From assembly GCA_963812505.1 (NCBI GenBank), contig CAWEVM010000016.1, positions 1 to 64,000 of the forward strand: 64,000 bases of DNA, read 5' to 3'. The notes under the pieces are model-generated. The model saw nothing but the letters and a program-made list of their open reading frames with translations, made no database searches and was not told the DNA's origin. The translations under genes and the position numbers were made by a program. This stretch comes from JAMXLO01 sp963812505. Lineage in GTDB: Bacteria; Pseudomonadota; Alphaproteobacteria; Acetobacterales; Acetobacteraceae. Positions 34,875 to 43,402 of this stretch are shown piece after piece; the first letter of the stretch is position 1; every line of letters begins with the position of its first letter.

Positions 34875-35855
34875 ATGGCTTCGAACCGCAAGAAGGTCAT
34901 GGTACCGCACACGATGGGCAAGGAAGGTGTCGCGCTGCTGGAGCGGCGTGATGACATCGAGGTGATGACGTATCCAGCCGGCATCACGCAGGGCGAGCTG
35001 CTGCCGATGTTGTCCGACGTCGCCGGCATCGCGCTGTCGGGCACGCCTTACAAGCGGACCGAGATGGATGCGTCGCCGACGATGGAGGTGGTGGCGCGTA
35101 TCGGTGTGGGCTACGACGCGGTGGAGGTGCCTGCGCTGACCGCGCGCCGCGTGCCGCTGATGGTGGCGGGGACGGCGAATTCCACGTCGGTGGCGGAGCA
35201 TGCGTTCCATCTGATGATGGCGCTGGCCAAGCGCAGCACGGCGCTGGATGCGCTGGTGCGCAAGGGCACGTGGGCGGATCGCCATGGCGGCCTGCCGATG
35301 GAGCTGTCGGGCAAGACGGTGCTCATCGTCGGCTTCGGGCGCATCGGCACTCGCTCGGCGCGACGCTGCCTGGGGTTCGATATGAACGTGCTGATCTACG
35401 ATCCGTATATGCCGGCGGAGCAGATCGCGGCGGCGGGGTGCGAGCGGGTGAGCGATCTCGATGCGGCGCTGCCGCGGGCGGATTTCGTGTCGATCCATTG
35501 TCCGAAGAATCCGGAGACCGTGGGCATGTTCAACGCCGCGCGGTTTGCGCGCATGAAGCGTGGCGCGTTCATCGTCAATACGGCGCGTGGCGGGATCATC
35601 GACGAGCCGGCATTGCATGCGGCGCTGACATCGGGGCAACTGGCGGGCGCGGGGCTGGATGTATTTGATATGGAGCCGACGCCGGTCAACAACACACTGC
35701 TGCAACTCGACAAGGTGATAACGTCGCCGCATATGGCGGGGGTCACCACTGAGTCGGTTGCCGGGATGGCTGTGGTCACGGCGGAGAACATCCTCAGCGT
35801 GCTGGACGGCAAGCCGAACCGGAACAATGTGATCAACCAGGAAGTGCTGGAGTGA
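34875..35855 (+). CDS. D-isomer-specific 2-hydroxyacid dehydrogenase (PGDH-like)
   Basis: A 326-residue NAD-dependent dehydrogenase. The catalytic Arg is in VVARIGVGYDAVEV; the nucleotide motif is VLIVGFGRIGTRSA; the Glu is in GLDVFDMEPTPVNN; the acid-base His lies in TSPHMAGVTTES. The domain pattern is that of 3-phosphoglycerate dehydrogenase-like proteins without an ACT domain. Co-transcribed with the SDR (9-bp gap), it may act on the same hydroxy acid. This is one of three 2-hydroxyacid dehydrogenases in the window. Confidence 0.9.
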   Translation: MASNRKKVMVPHTMGKEGVALLERRDDIEVMTYPAGITQGELLPMLSDVAGIALSGTPYKRTEMDASPTMEVVARIGVGYDAVEVPALTARRVPLMVAGTANSTSVAEHAFHLMMALAKRSTALDALVRKGTWADRHGGLPMELSGKTVLIVGFGRIGTRSARRCLGFDMNVLIYDPYMPAEQIAAAGCERVSDLDAALPRADFVSIHCPKNPETVGMFNAARFARMKRGAFIVNTARGGIIDEPALHAALTSGQLAGAGLDVFDMEPTPVNNTLLQLDKVITSPHMAGVTTESVAGMAVVTAENILSVLDGKPNRNNVINQEVLE

Positions 35856-35858
35856 GCA

Positions 35859-35952
35859 GAGCGACGCAGCAATCTCCATCGAAGGTACGCTCTGTGCCGC
35901 TTATACTCGATGGGGATTGCTGCGTCGCTGACGCTTCTCGCAATGACAGGTG
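35859..35952. repeat. Dispersed palindromic repeat, copy 1
   Basis: A 22-nt arm at 35861-35882 pairs with 35907-35928 with a single mismatch, and CTTCTCGCAATGACAGG follows. The sequence shares GATGGGGATTGCT and GCAATGACAGG with 49858-49950. It belongs to the 'GCAATC...GCAATGAC' intergenic palindrome type found widely in alphaproteobacteria. It could act as a terminator for the SDR/dehydrogenase operon. Confidence 0.7.
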
Positions 35953-35956
35953 ACCT

Positions 35957-36529
35957 ATGCCGCAACCGGATCACATTTCCAAACTTGGCGTCCCCGACCC
36001 GGCGGCGCTGGACGACGACCTCAAGGTCATCTGGCAGAAATGCGTGGACAAGCTTGGATTTGTGCCGAACGTGTTCAGCGCCTACAGCCTGAATCCGCGC
36101 AGGCTGCGCAACTTCATGGCGATGTACAACGAGATCATGCTGTCGGACTCCGGGCTTTCCAAGCTGGAGCGCGAGATGGTCGCCGTCGTCGTATCATCGG
36201 CCAACCGGTGCTACTACTGTCTGGTCGCGCACGGCGCCGCGGTGCGTGCGCTGTCGGGCGATGCTGAACTCGGCGAGATGATGGCGCTGAACTATCGCGT
36301 GGCGAGGCTCGATGCGCGACAGCGCGCGATGCTGGACTACACGTGGAAGCTGACCACCACGCCTTGGTTGACCGACGATGCCGACCGCGTCGCACTGCGC
36401 GAGGTGGGCCTGAGTGAGCCGGACATCTTCGATCTGTCGGAGACCGTGGCGTTCTTCAACCTGTCGAACCGCATGGCTTCGGCGACGGACATGATGCCGA
36501 ACCGCGAGTACCACAAAGCGGCTCGATAG
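35957..36529 (+). CDS. Carboxymuconolactone decarboxylase/peroxidase-related (AhpD-like) protein
   Basis: A 190-residue all-helical AhpD-like protein of the 'uncharacterised peroxidase-related enzyme' subgroup. The redox CxxC with proton-relay His is in ANRCYYCLVAHGAAVR. LGFVPNVFSAYSLNPRRL at the start and ETVAFFNLSNRMASA near the end are family hallmarks. It probably reduces peroxides or disulfides with an unknown thiol donor. It stands alone between the palindromic repeat and the convergent FMN reductase. Confidence 0.88.
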   Translation: MPQPDHISKLGVPDPAALDDDLKVIWQKCVDKLGFVPNVFSAYSLNPRRLRNFMAMYNEIMLSDSGLSKLEREMVAVVVSSANRCYYCLVAHGAAVRALSGDAELGEMMALNYRVARLDARQRAMLDYTWKLTTTPWLTDDADRVALREVGLSEPDIFDLSETVAFFNLSNRMASATDMMPNREYHKAAR

Positions 36530-36532
36530 GCG

Positions 36533-37093
36533 TCAGCGCATCCGCAGCACCCACGCCTGAAACGCGGCCAGGTGCGCCACGATGAAGTCGCGCGTCGCCT
36601 GATCATTCAGCTTGCCCTCGGCGTCGAACTTGTTCTGCGCCTGCGGGATCATCACCTCCGGCTGGTTCATCACCAGCCCGTTCAGGAACACGAAGCACTG
36701 CCGCAGGTGATACTGCGCTCGGCTGGTTCCGTGCGTACCCATGCTTGCCCCCATCAAGCCGATCGGCTTGCCGTCGAACGGCTGCTCGGGGGGCCGCGAC
36801 GCCCAGTCGATCGCATTCTTCAGCACGCCGGGGATCGAATAGTTGTACTCGGGCGTCACGATCAACAATCCGTCAGCCGCCTTGATACGCACCCGTAGAT
36901 CCTCGACCGGCGCCGGGTAACCCTGTTGCCGCACGTCCTCATTGTACGACGGGATCGGCGCGATATCGAAGCTCTCGATCGTCATACCGGACGGCGCCAG
37001 CTCCTGTGCCGCACGCAAGGAAGCCGCGTTGAACGAGCTGCGCCGCAGGCTGCCGGCAATACCGAGAATCCGCACTGTTCCACCACCGCTCAT
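36533..37093 (-). CDS. NADPH-dependent FMN reductase
   Basis: A 186-residue flavodoxin-like protein. The FMN phosphate loop is ILGIAGSLRRSSFNAA, the ring-contacting segment is IVTPEYNYSIPGVLKNAIDW, and GLMGASMGTHGTSRAQ follows; this is the NADPH-dependent FMN/chromate/quinone reductase (ChrR/ArsH-like) pattern. It could supply reduced flavin to an LLM monooxygenase or reduce quinones. It ends 3 bp from the convergent CMD gene. Confidence 0.88.
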   Translation of the reverse strand: MSGGGTVRILGIAGSLRRSSFNAASLRAAQELAPSGMTIESFDIAPIPSYNEDVRQQGYPAPVEDLRVRIKAADGLLIVTPEYNYSIPGVLKNAIDWASRPPEQPFDGKPIGLMGASMGTHGTSRAQYHLRQCFVFLNGLVMNQPEVMIPQAQNKFDAEGKLNDQATRDFIVAHLAAFQAWVLRMR

Positions 37094-37146
37094 CGGATCA
37101 CTTCCCGCGTTGCGACGGGGCGCATAACACGTCGTCGGCGCGGCGC

Positions 37147-39102
37147 CTATCGGGGATCGTCGAGCGCGTCGCGCACAGCGCGGCGCAGTTCCTCCTTGCG
37201 ATACGGCTTGCTCAACAGGCGGCGGCTATGCGTCCCGGGGCCACTCCACCTTGCGTCAGGGAATCCCGAGGTCAGCAGTGTCCGCAACAACGGCCGGCGC
37301 GCCACGGCCAGGCGCGCGAGATCGCGACCGTCCATCGCTCCTGGCATCACCACATCGGTCAGCAACAGGTGGATCGGCTCGGACGCGTCGATGAAGTGCA
37401 TCGCCGCAGCGGCATCCGGCGCTTCGAGCACGCGGTAACCTGCTTCGCTCAGTTGCCGCACCACGATGCGGCGCAGGCTGGCATTGTCCTCCACCACCAG
37501 TATTGTCTCGCTGCCGCCCAGTGACGCCGGTTGTTCCGACCGTTCCTCGTGCGCGGCGAACAAGGCCGGCAGGCGAGGAAGATACAGCCGGAACGTGGTC
37601 CCTTTGTCCGCTTCGCTGTACACGGAGATATGGCCACCGGACTGCTTCATGAAGCCGAACACCATGGAAAGGCCGAGCCCGGTTCCCTTGCCCTGCTCCT
37701 TGGTGGTGAAGAATGGCTCGAATATGCGCAAGAGAACTTCCGAGGGCATGCCGGTGCCGGAATCGCTTACCTCGACCACGACGTAGTCGCCTGGAGTCAC
37801 GTCTGTATGGGCCGCGGCATAGGCCTCATCCAGCCGGCCGTTGCGTGTATCGATCAGCAGCGCGCCGCCACGTGGCATGGCGTCACGCGCGTTGGTGGCG
37901 AGATTGGCAATCACCGCCTCGAACTGCGCCCGATCGATCTGCACCGGCCAGATGTTGGGTGTCAGCGACATTTCGATTGTGATGTTCTCACCGAGCGTGC
38001 GCGCGAGTAATCGTACGATGGCGCCGATGACCTCGTTGATGTCGGCGCGCTCGGGCTGTAGCGGTTGTCGACGCGCGAAGGCTAGCAGTCTGCGCGTCAG
38101 ATCCGCGCCGCGCAGCGCCAACTCCAGCGCGTCGCGGACCAGCTCGTCGGTCACCTGATCGCCGGCGCGAATCTCACGCAGCATGTCGAGATTGCCGATG
38201 ATGATTGCCAGCAGGTTGTTGAAGTCGTGCGCCAGTCCACCGGTGAGCTGGCCGACTGCCTCCATCTTCTGTGACTGACGCAACTGGTCGCGCTGCGTCT
38301 CTGCCTCGCGCCGTTCGGTCACATTGCGCACGATGCCGACGAAGGCGTGGTTGCCTGCCTGCGGTGATTCGCCGACCGCGAGCTCCATCGGGAAGGTCGA
38401 GCCATCCTTGCGCCGCCCCATGACCTCGCGGCCGATGCCAATGATCTTCGGCACGTTGGTCGACAGATAGGCCGAGATGTAATGGTCGTGTTCGCTGTGA
38501 TAGGGCTCCGGCATCAGGATGCGCACGTTCTGCCCGACGACTTCGTCCGGTGAGTAGCCGAACAGGCGGACGCAGGCTTTGTTGAACGACTGGATGATGC
38601 CGGTGCGATCTATGGTGATCAGGCCGTCGACGACGGTATCCAGGACAGTGGCGATCAGGCTGCGCAATCTGGTCTCACTCGCTTTGACCACGGCTTCCGC
38701 GGCGGTGCGCTCAGTGATGTCTCGGGTGATCTTGCCGAAACCATGCAGCGTGCCATCGGGCGCACGGTTGGCGGTGATCACCACGTTGGCGAGGAAACGC
38801 GAGCCGTCTTTGCGGACGCGTTCGCCGATGGTCTCGAAGTGGCCGGTGTCGGCGGCGATTTCGAGTTCGCGCTGTGGCACGCCGGCGGCGATATCCTCCG
38901 GCGGGTAGAGGCACGAGAAGTGGCGGCCGACGATTTCGTCGGCACCATAACCCTTGATCAGCTCCGCTCCGCGGTTCCATGACAGGATGCGCCCGTCCGG
39001 ATCGAGCAGCAGCAGCGCGTACTCATGCACGCCTGCGATCAGCGACGGCCACATCCGCTCTGGATCGGGGCAGACGACGGTGGCTGGCTGACCTGACGGC
39101 AT
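37147..39102 (-). CDS. Hybrid sensor histidine kinase: PAS-PAS-HisKA-HATPase-REC
   Basis: A 651-residue soluble kinase. PAS 1 covers about 20-135 (YALLLLDPDGRILSWNRGAE), PAS 2 about 145-270 (DGLITIDRTGIIQSFNKA). The H-box is GGLAHDFNNLLAII, the N-box ANLATNARDAMPRGG, the G-boxes DSGTGM and GKGTGLGLSM. The C-terminal receiver has ETILVVEDNASLR, Asp in LLLTDVVMPGAMDGR and Lys in LLSKPYRKEEL. There are no membrane segments, so it senses a cytoplasmic signal; the second PAS resembles FixL-type PAS domains (GREVMGRRKDGSTFPMEL), but haem binding is not shown. It may feed the stand-alone receivers elsewhere in the window. Confidence 0.92.
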   Translation of the reverse strand: MPSGQPATVVCPDPERMWPSLIAGVHEYALLLLDPDGRILSWNRGAELIKGYGADEIVGRHFSCLYPPEDIAAGVPQRELEIAADTGHFETIGERVRKDGSRFLANVVITANRAPDGTLHGFGKITRDITERTAAEAVVKASETRLRSLIATVLDTVVDGLITIDRTGIIQSFNKACVRLFGYSPDEVVGQNVRILMPEPYHSEHDHYISAYLSTNVPKIIGIGREVMGRRKDGSTFPMELAVGESPQAGNHAFVGIVRNVTERREAETQRDQLRQSQKMEAVGQLTGGLAHDFNNLLAIIIGNLDMLREIRAGDQVTDELVRDALELALRGADLTRRLLAFARRQPLQPERADINEVIGAIVRLLARTLGENITIEMSLTPNIWPVQIDRAQFEAVIANLATNARDAMPRGGALLIDTRNGRLDEAYAAAHTDVTPGDYVVVEVSDSGTGMPSEVLLRIFEPFFTTKEQGKGTGLGLSMVFGFMKQSGGHISVYSEADKGTTFRLYLPRLPALFAAHEERSEQPASLGGSETILVVEDNASLRRIVVRQLSEAGYRVLEAPDAAAAMHFIDASEPIHLLLTDVVMPGAMDGRDLARLAVARRPLLRTLLTSGFPDARWSGPGTHSRRLLSKPYRKEELRRAVRDALDDPR

Positions 39103-39730
39103 TAAGTGCTCGGCGATGCTGTTGCGATCGCCGCAAGCTGACCAGTCGAAGGGTAAGGATCGGTAAAGAGAAGGTTAACGCACTACAGGACGTTGAACGG
39201 AGCTCAATATCTAGAAGTTGTGATAGCCGGCGATCCGCCAACGGCTCGCCTCGGTGGGCAGTCCGCTCGCGCATGCGCGGGTGTTTATTCATTACTGGCA
39301 TCAGTCGCCCCTTATTTGGGGCTTGGCCCCGACATCCGCGTCTTTCTTTCCGCGCGCCACAACGACGTGGAGGTGGGGCCTTCGCCCGGCATGACGGTGT
39401 GAGTCCTCGCCAGCGGGGCTTGGTATTGTTACCAATGATCGTGAGGCTTGGTCGGGCTTGGCCACGCCATCCATGCCTTTCGTTGCGGCGGTCCAGAGAG
39501 ACGTGGATGGCCTGCCTTCGCCGGCCATGACGGAATGGGTCGCACGAATGCGACCGATGGTTGGGATAAGTCCCGCGCGAAGATTTATTCGATTTTGTTC
39601 AATCCGCACTTAAATGCAGAGGCCACTTTTCTTTAGTGGGATTTTGATAGATCATAGGTTCAAAGACTATTACGAAAGCCGGTCAGAGTCGGTAGCTTGG
39701 GGAAACGCGGGGTCACTGGGAGGGCGCTCG
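39103..39730. other. Intergenic region with two REP-like palindromes
   Basis: 628 bp without a convincing gene. Two related palindromic elements occur at about 39361-39410 (GACGTGG...GGGGCCTTCGCCCGGCATGACG) and 39500-39540 (GACGTGGATGGCCTGCCTTCGCCGGCCATGACG broken into arms). A third of the same kind abuts the insertion sequence at 47.25 kb. The last 130 bp, less GC-rich, should hold the promoter of the receiver gene at 39731. Confidence 0.6.
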
Positions 39731-40108
39731 ATGGCAAAGAAGCTGCTGGTGATCGACGACCAGACCGGCATCACCAAGGTGGTGGAACTGATCGCGCGTC
39801 AAATCGGGCTGGATGTACGATCGCTGAACAGTTCCGCACAGGCCACCGAAACGTTCATTGCGTTTCGGCCAGATGTGCTGTTCCTCGACATGATCATGCC
39901 CGAGAAGGACGGCATAGACGTGCTCAACGAAATCCTGCTGACAGGTATTCCGGTGAAGGTCGTGCTTACGTCAGGCTACAGCGATTCCTATCTCCGCCTG
40001 GCAGAGGGCGTGGCGAAGTTCCATGACAATCCGAACGTGTCGGTCCTGCGCAAGCCGTTCCGCCGCGAGGAGCTGATGAAGCTGCTGAGCGATCTTACCG
40101 CGGACTGA
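39731..40108 (+). CDS. Stand-alone response-regulator receiver protein
   Basis: A 125-residue receiver. It has LLVIDDQTGITKVV, the phosphoacceptor Asp in VLFLDMIMPEKDGIDVLNEIL, VVLTSGYSD and Lys in VLRKPFRREEL. The ATG at 39731 follows GGGAGGGCGCTCG. It is closely similar to the receiver at 29601 over its whole length (PEKDGxxxLNEILLTGIP, KPFRR). No output domain. It lies upstream of, and divergent from, the hybrid kinase at 37.1-39.1 kb, across the REP-bearing gap, so it is a plausible partner of that kinase. Confidence 0.9.
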   Translation: MAKKLLVIDDQTGITKVVELIARQIGLDVRSLNSSAQATETFIAFRPDVLFLDMIMPEKDGIDVLNEILLTGIPVKVVLTSGYSDSYLRLAEGVAKFHDNPNVSVLRKPFRREELMKLLSDLTAD

Positions 40109-40114
40109 GCGGGG

Positions 40115-41284
40115 TCACCACGCGGCGTCGAGCAACGCGCGCACATCAGACGGCCCGTTGATCTTGCGCGGATTGGTGTGGACCCAGCGATCGTGCATCA
40201 ACTCCTCAGCGATGCGATCGAGCTGCTCGGGCTTTACGCCGACGTCGCGCAGCGTGCCGGGCAGGCCCAGGTCGGCGATCAGTTCCGCTACCGCGTCCGC
40301 GGCGTTCACACCGGGACGGCCGAGCGCTTCGCTGACCCAGGCCTGGCGCTCGCCGTTCACCGGTTCGTTGTAGCGCAGCACCGGCGGCAGCATGACGCAG
40401 GAGGTATAGCCGTGGGGCACGTCGGCGGTGCCGCCCAGCACGTGGCCGATGCCGTGGCTGGCGCCCTTCTGCACACCATTCTGCGACCCCATGATGGACA
40501 TCCAGGAACCGAGCTGGCAGTCGAGGCGTGCCGCCAGATCGGCTGGATCCGCTTTGACCGCGCGCAGTCCGCGGCTGAGCAGACGCAGTGCGTGGATCGA
40601 TGTGCCGTCGGACAGTGGCTGCGCATTGACCGAGCAGATGTCCTCCACCGCATGATCGACGGCGCGAATGCCGGTGGAGAGGAAGAGCCATTCCGGGGTG
40701 TGGACGGTCGTCGCGGGGTCGAGGATGACGCTGCGCGGCATCATCAGCGGATGCAGGTAGCTCTCTTTCACGTGGCGCACCGTGTCGGTGCAGCCAGCAG
40801 GCGAGTTGAACTCGCCGGCGGACAGCGTGGTGGGAACCGCGATCGAGCGCACGGCAGGTGGCTGCACCGGCGGGCGCTCGGTGCGGCCGTCGGCGTGGAT
40901 GCGTGCACGGTATGCGTCGAGCTGCGCAGGGTCACTGACGCCGTTGCCCAGGCACAGGCCGACCATCTTGGCTGCATCGGTCACCGAGCCGCCGCCGACT
41001 GTCAGGAGCGCGTCGGCATGGGCCTCGCGAGCGGCGTTGGCAGCGGCCACGACGTCGATGCGCGGGGTATGCGCGCCGATCTTTGCGCAGACGCCGGCCA
41101 GCTTGTTGCCGAGTACGCCGCGGACGCGGTCTATCACGTCGGTCTGGCGTGCGAGGGTGCCGCTGGCCAGCACGTACACCGCGCTGGCACCGATGCGGTC
41201 GACCTCTTGCGCCAGCGCCTCGGCCAGCGGGACGCCATAGATGACCCGCTCCATCGGCGGGTAGCGATGTGTGCCCTGGATCAT
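40115..41284 (-). CDS. Iron-containing alcohol dehydrogenase / maleylacetate reductase-like
   Basis: A 389-residue group III (Fe-type) dehydrogenase. The NAD-binding region has TVGGGSVTDAAKMVG and VPTTLSAGEFNSPAG; the metal ligands are in GIRAVDHAVEDICS (Asp/His), ASHGIGHVLGG and DVPHGYTS. ATG 41284 (MIQGTHRYPPMERVIYG) is chosen as the family-like start. Maleylacetate reductase is the best-known relative with this pattern, but the catalytic scope is broad. It is the last gene of the minus-strand catabolic cluster and follows a GC palindrome. Confidence 0.85.
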   Translation of the reverse strand: MIQGTHRYPPMERVIYGVPLAEALAQEVDRIGASAVYVLASGTLARQTDVIDRVRGVLGNKLAGVCAKIGAHTPRIDVVAAANAAREAHADALLTVGGGSVTDAAKMVGLCLGNGVSDPAQLDAYRARIHADGRTERPPVQPPAVRSIAVPTTLSAGEFNSPAGCTDTVRHVKESYLHPLMMPRSVILDPATTVHTPEWLFLSTGIRAVDHAVEDICSVNAQPLSDGTSIHALRLLSRGLRAVKADPADLAARLDCQLGSWMSIMGSQNGVQKGASHGIGHVLGGTADVPHGYTSCVMLPPVLRYNEPVNGERQAWVSEALGRPGVNAADAVAELIADLGLPGTLRDVGVKPEQLDRIAEELMHDRWVHTNPRKINGPSDVRALLDAAW

Positions 41285-41290
41285 GGTCTG

Positions 41291-41332
41291 CTTCTCCCCC
41301 TCCCCCAACCCCCTCCCGCAAGGGGAGGGGAG
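41291..41332. repeat. GC-rich palindrome
   Basis: C-run then CCCTCCCGCAAGGGGAGGGGAG, a perfect short hairpin between two genes on the minus strand. Nearly the same hairpin occurs at 28365-28389, with looser relatives at 7525-7556 and 54183-54225. It may be an attenuator or terminator inside the catabolic cluster. Confidence 0.5.
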
Positions 41333-41340
41333 TTCTTGGG

Positions 41341-42189
41341 TCAGGCCTTCGGCTTGCAGAAGGCGTCGAGCGCGGCGACCTCTTTGCGCTCGCCGTCGAA
41401 GTCCGTTGCCAAGCGCTCGTAGAGCTGCGCCGCGCCTTCATAGAATTTGCGCGCGGCCGGATCCTCGCCGACGAACTGGGCAATCTCCTCCATCTCGGCG
41501 ACCCAGCGATACGCCTTGGAGTACATGTTAGGCACCTGTCGGGTCAGCCAGCCGAACAGCGCGGGTTGGCTGGAGGACAATTCGGCCCTCAGGTCCTCGG
41601 CGGTACCCGCGCGGCTGGCCGCCAACATCATCGCGGCGCCGAGCGCGGTGAAACCTTTGGTGATGCCGGCATACGACATCTTCATCGCCGAGGCGGCACC
41701 GATCGGGCCGGGCTGGATCGGCATCACCAGGCCGAACTTCGTCAGCTCCGCGACGTGCGGCGCCGCCTCGCCCGACAGGTAGATCTTGGGTCCGTTGTAT
41801 CCCGCCTTCGGTGGGCCGCCGACGATGCCGCCATCGACGAAGGAGGCGCCGGTCTCCTGCACAACGCGCGCGATCCGCACGACGGTCGCCGGATCGAGTG
41901 CATTGCAGTCGACAAAGATGGGCTTCTTTGCCGCGGCCCGCAGTGCTGGCGCCAACCGCTCTGCGAGGCCGAGTGCGTCGCCAGGCGGCAGGATCGACAG
42001 GATGACGTCAGACGCGGCGATCTGTTCGTCAGACGCGCCTACCATTCCGGCAGCCTTGGCTCGCGCCACGGTGGCGTCGCTGCGGCCAGTCAGCAAGGTG
42101 CGTACCTCGATCCCGTTCTCCACCAGGCGCGCGCCAACCGCACTGCCCATCATGCCCGGTGCGATCACTGCGACAATCGGTTGCATCAT
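41341..42189 (-). CDS. 6PGDH/3-hydroxyisobutyrate dehydrogenase-like NAD(P)-dependent oxidoreductase
   Basis: A 282-residue beta-hydroxyacid dehydrogenase-type protein. The nucleotide loop is VIAPGMMGSAVGARLVENG; the segment VDGGIVGGPPKAGYNGPKIYLSGE carries the substrate-binding Gly loop; the catalytic Lys position is in ASAMKMSYAGITKG. The C-terminal domain resembles DUF1932-type members. It lies 15 bp after the CoA-transferase gene in the same orientation and may oxidise a hydroxyacid intermediate. Confidence 0.85.
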   Translation of the reverse strand: MMQPIVAVIAPGMMGSAVGARLVENGIEVRTLLTGRSDATVARAKAAGMVGASDEQIAASDVILSILPPGDALGLAERLAPALRAAAKKPIFVDCNALDPATVVRIARVVQETGASFVDGGIVGGPPKAGYNGPKIYLSGEAAPHVAELTKFGLVMPIQPGPIGAASAMKMSYAGITKGFTALGAAMMLAASRAGTAEDLRAELSSSQPALFGWLTRQVPNMYSKAYRWVAEMEEIAQFVGEDPAARKFYEGAAQLYERLATDFDGERKEVAALDAFCKPKA

Positions 42190-42204
42190 TCGCCTCCTGT
42201 GTAA

Positions 42205-43398
42205 CTACGCCAGTACGCCGAGCGTGCGCAGCCGCCCGATCTCGTCCACCGAATAGCCCGCATCGCGCAGCACGTCTTCGCTGTGCTGTCCGACCGTGGG
42301 GGCATAACGCGGCGCGACCTTCTCCTCGCCTTCCAGATGGAACGGGCTGGATACCGTCAGCACCTTCCCGTCGGCGAACGGCACGAGCGCACCGATCGCC
42401 TGCATCTGTGCATCGTGGGCCACGTCATCGGTCTTGCCGACCACACCGAACGTCACGCCGACGCTGTCGAGGATCGTGCGCCATTCCGCCATGTCGCGCG
42501 TGGCGAACACCACATCCAGCTCTGCGACCAGCGCTGCAGCATTCTGCTTGCGCGCCTCTTTGGTTGCGAAGCGCCTGTCATGCGTCAAGTCCTCGAGGCC
42601 GATCGCATTGAGCAACGGCTTCAGCTGACGCTCCTCGTTGAACAGCGCCATGATGAACCAACGGCCGTCGCGGCAGCGATAGTGGTTGGCGAGCGCATTC
42701 GGCGCATGTTCGCGCGGCGGCCGATGCGGGACTGGCTCGCCGAACAGCCGGGTCTGCACGAAACAGCCGTTGGCCCACACGCCGTTTTGCAGCAGCGAGG
42801 AACGTACGACACCGCCGCGACCGGTCTTCTCGCGGCGATACAGCGCGGTGACGATGGCGGCGTAGAGGCCGGTGGCGCTGGGGTGATCGCCCATGCCGGG
42901 GGCCGAGCGCGCGGGTGCGGTATCCTCATCGGCACGCACGGCGTCCATCAGGCCGGTGCGCGCCCAGTAGGCGGTGGAGTCGAAGCCGGTCTTCGCTGCT
43001 TCGTCGCCCGCCTCGCCATAGGCGGTGAATGAGGCGTAGATCAGCCGCGGGTTGAGCGGCAGCAGATCAGCAGGTGCGAGTTTCAGACGATCGCGCACCG
43101 GCAGCGGAAAGTTGGTCACGAACACATCGGCATCGGCGACCAGGCGATACAGCACGGAGCGACCCGCTTCATGCTTCAGGTCCAGCGCGAGGCTGCGTTT
43201 GTTCCGCGAGGTCAATTGCCAGTAGTAGTCGTTCGGCGCACCGCTGCTGCTGCGCGCCCGCCACGGATCGCCGACACCCGGTGGCTCGATCTTGATCACG
43301 TCGGCGCCGAAGTCGGACATGATCGTCGCGGCGGCGGGACCGGCGATCCAGCTTGCGCAATCGATGACTTTCAGGCCGGAGAACAGGTGGTCGGACAT
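42205..43398 (-). CDS. Family III CoA-transferase (CaiB/BaiF)
   Basis: A 397-residue CoA-transferase that moves CoA between carboxylic acids. It starts at ATG 43398 (MSDHLFSGLKVIDCASWIAGP) with the family hallmarks DFGADVIKIEPPGVGDPWR, NKRSLALDLK and VFVTNFPLPVRDRL. The catalytic Asp is in APGMGDHPSATG. It starts 4 bp after the thiolase stop. In this cluster it would activate an acid as its CoA ester or recycle CoA after thiolysis; exact substrates unknown. Confidence 0.9.
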   Translation of the reverse strand: MSDHLFSGLKVIDCASWIAGPAAATIMSDFGADVIKIEPPGVGDPWRARSSSGAPNDYYWQLTSRNKRSLALDLKHEAGRSVLYRLVADADVFVTNFPLPVRDRLKLAPADLLPLNPRLIYASFTAYGEAGDEAAKTGFDSTAYWARTGLMDAVRADEDTAPARSAPGMGDHPSATGLYAAIVTALYRREKTGRGGVVRSSLLQNGVWANGCFVQTRLFGEPVPHRPPREHAPNALANHYRCRDGRWFIMALFNEERQLKPLLNAIGLEDLTHDRRFATKEARKQNAAALVAELDVVFATRDMAEWRTILDSVGVTFGVVGKTDDVAHDAQMQAIGALVPFADGKVLTVSSPFHLEGEEKVAPRYAPTVGQHSEDVLRDAGYSVDEIGRLRTLGVLA

Positions 43399-43402
43399 TT
43401 TG

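Noticed and set aside
34062..35879. A 605-residue minus-strand frame over the SDR and hydroxyacid dehydrogenase genes
   Set aside because: His/Arg-rich antisense product with no family pattern; two well-supported genes occupy the + strand.
40178..41422. A 414-residue + strand frame opposite the Fe-dehydrogenase gene
   Set aside because: Antisense shadow of a gene with intact metal-binding motifs.
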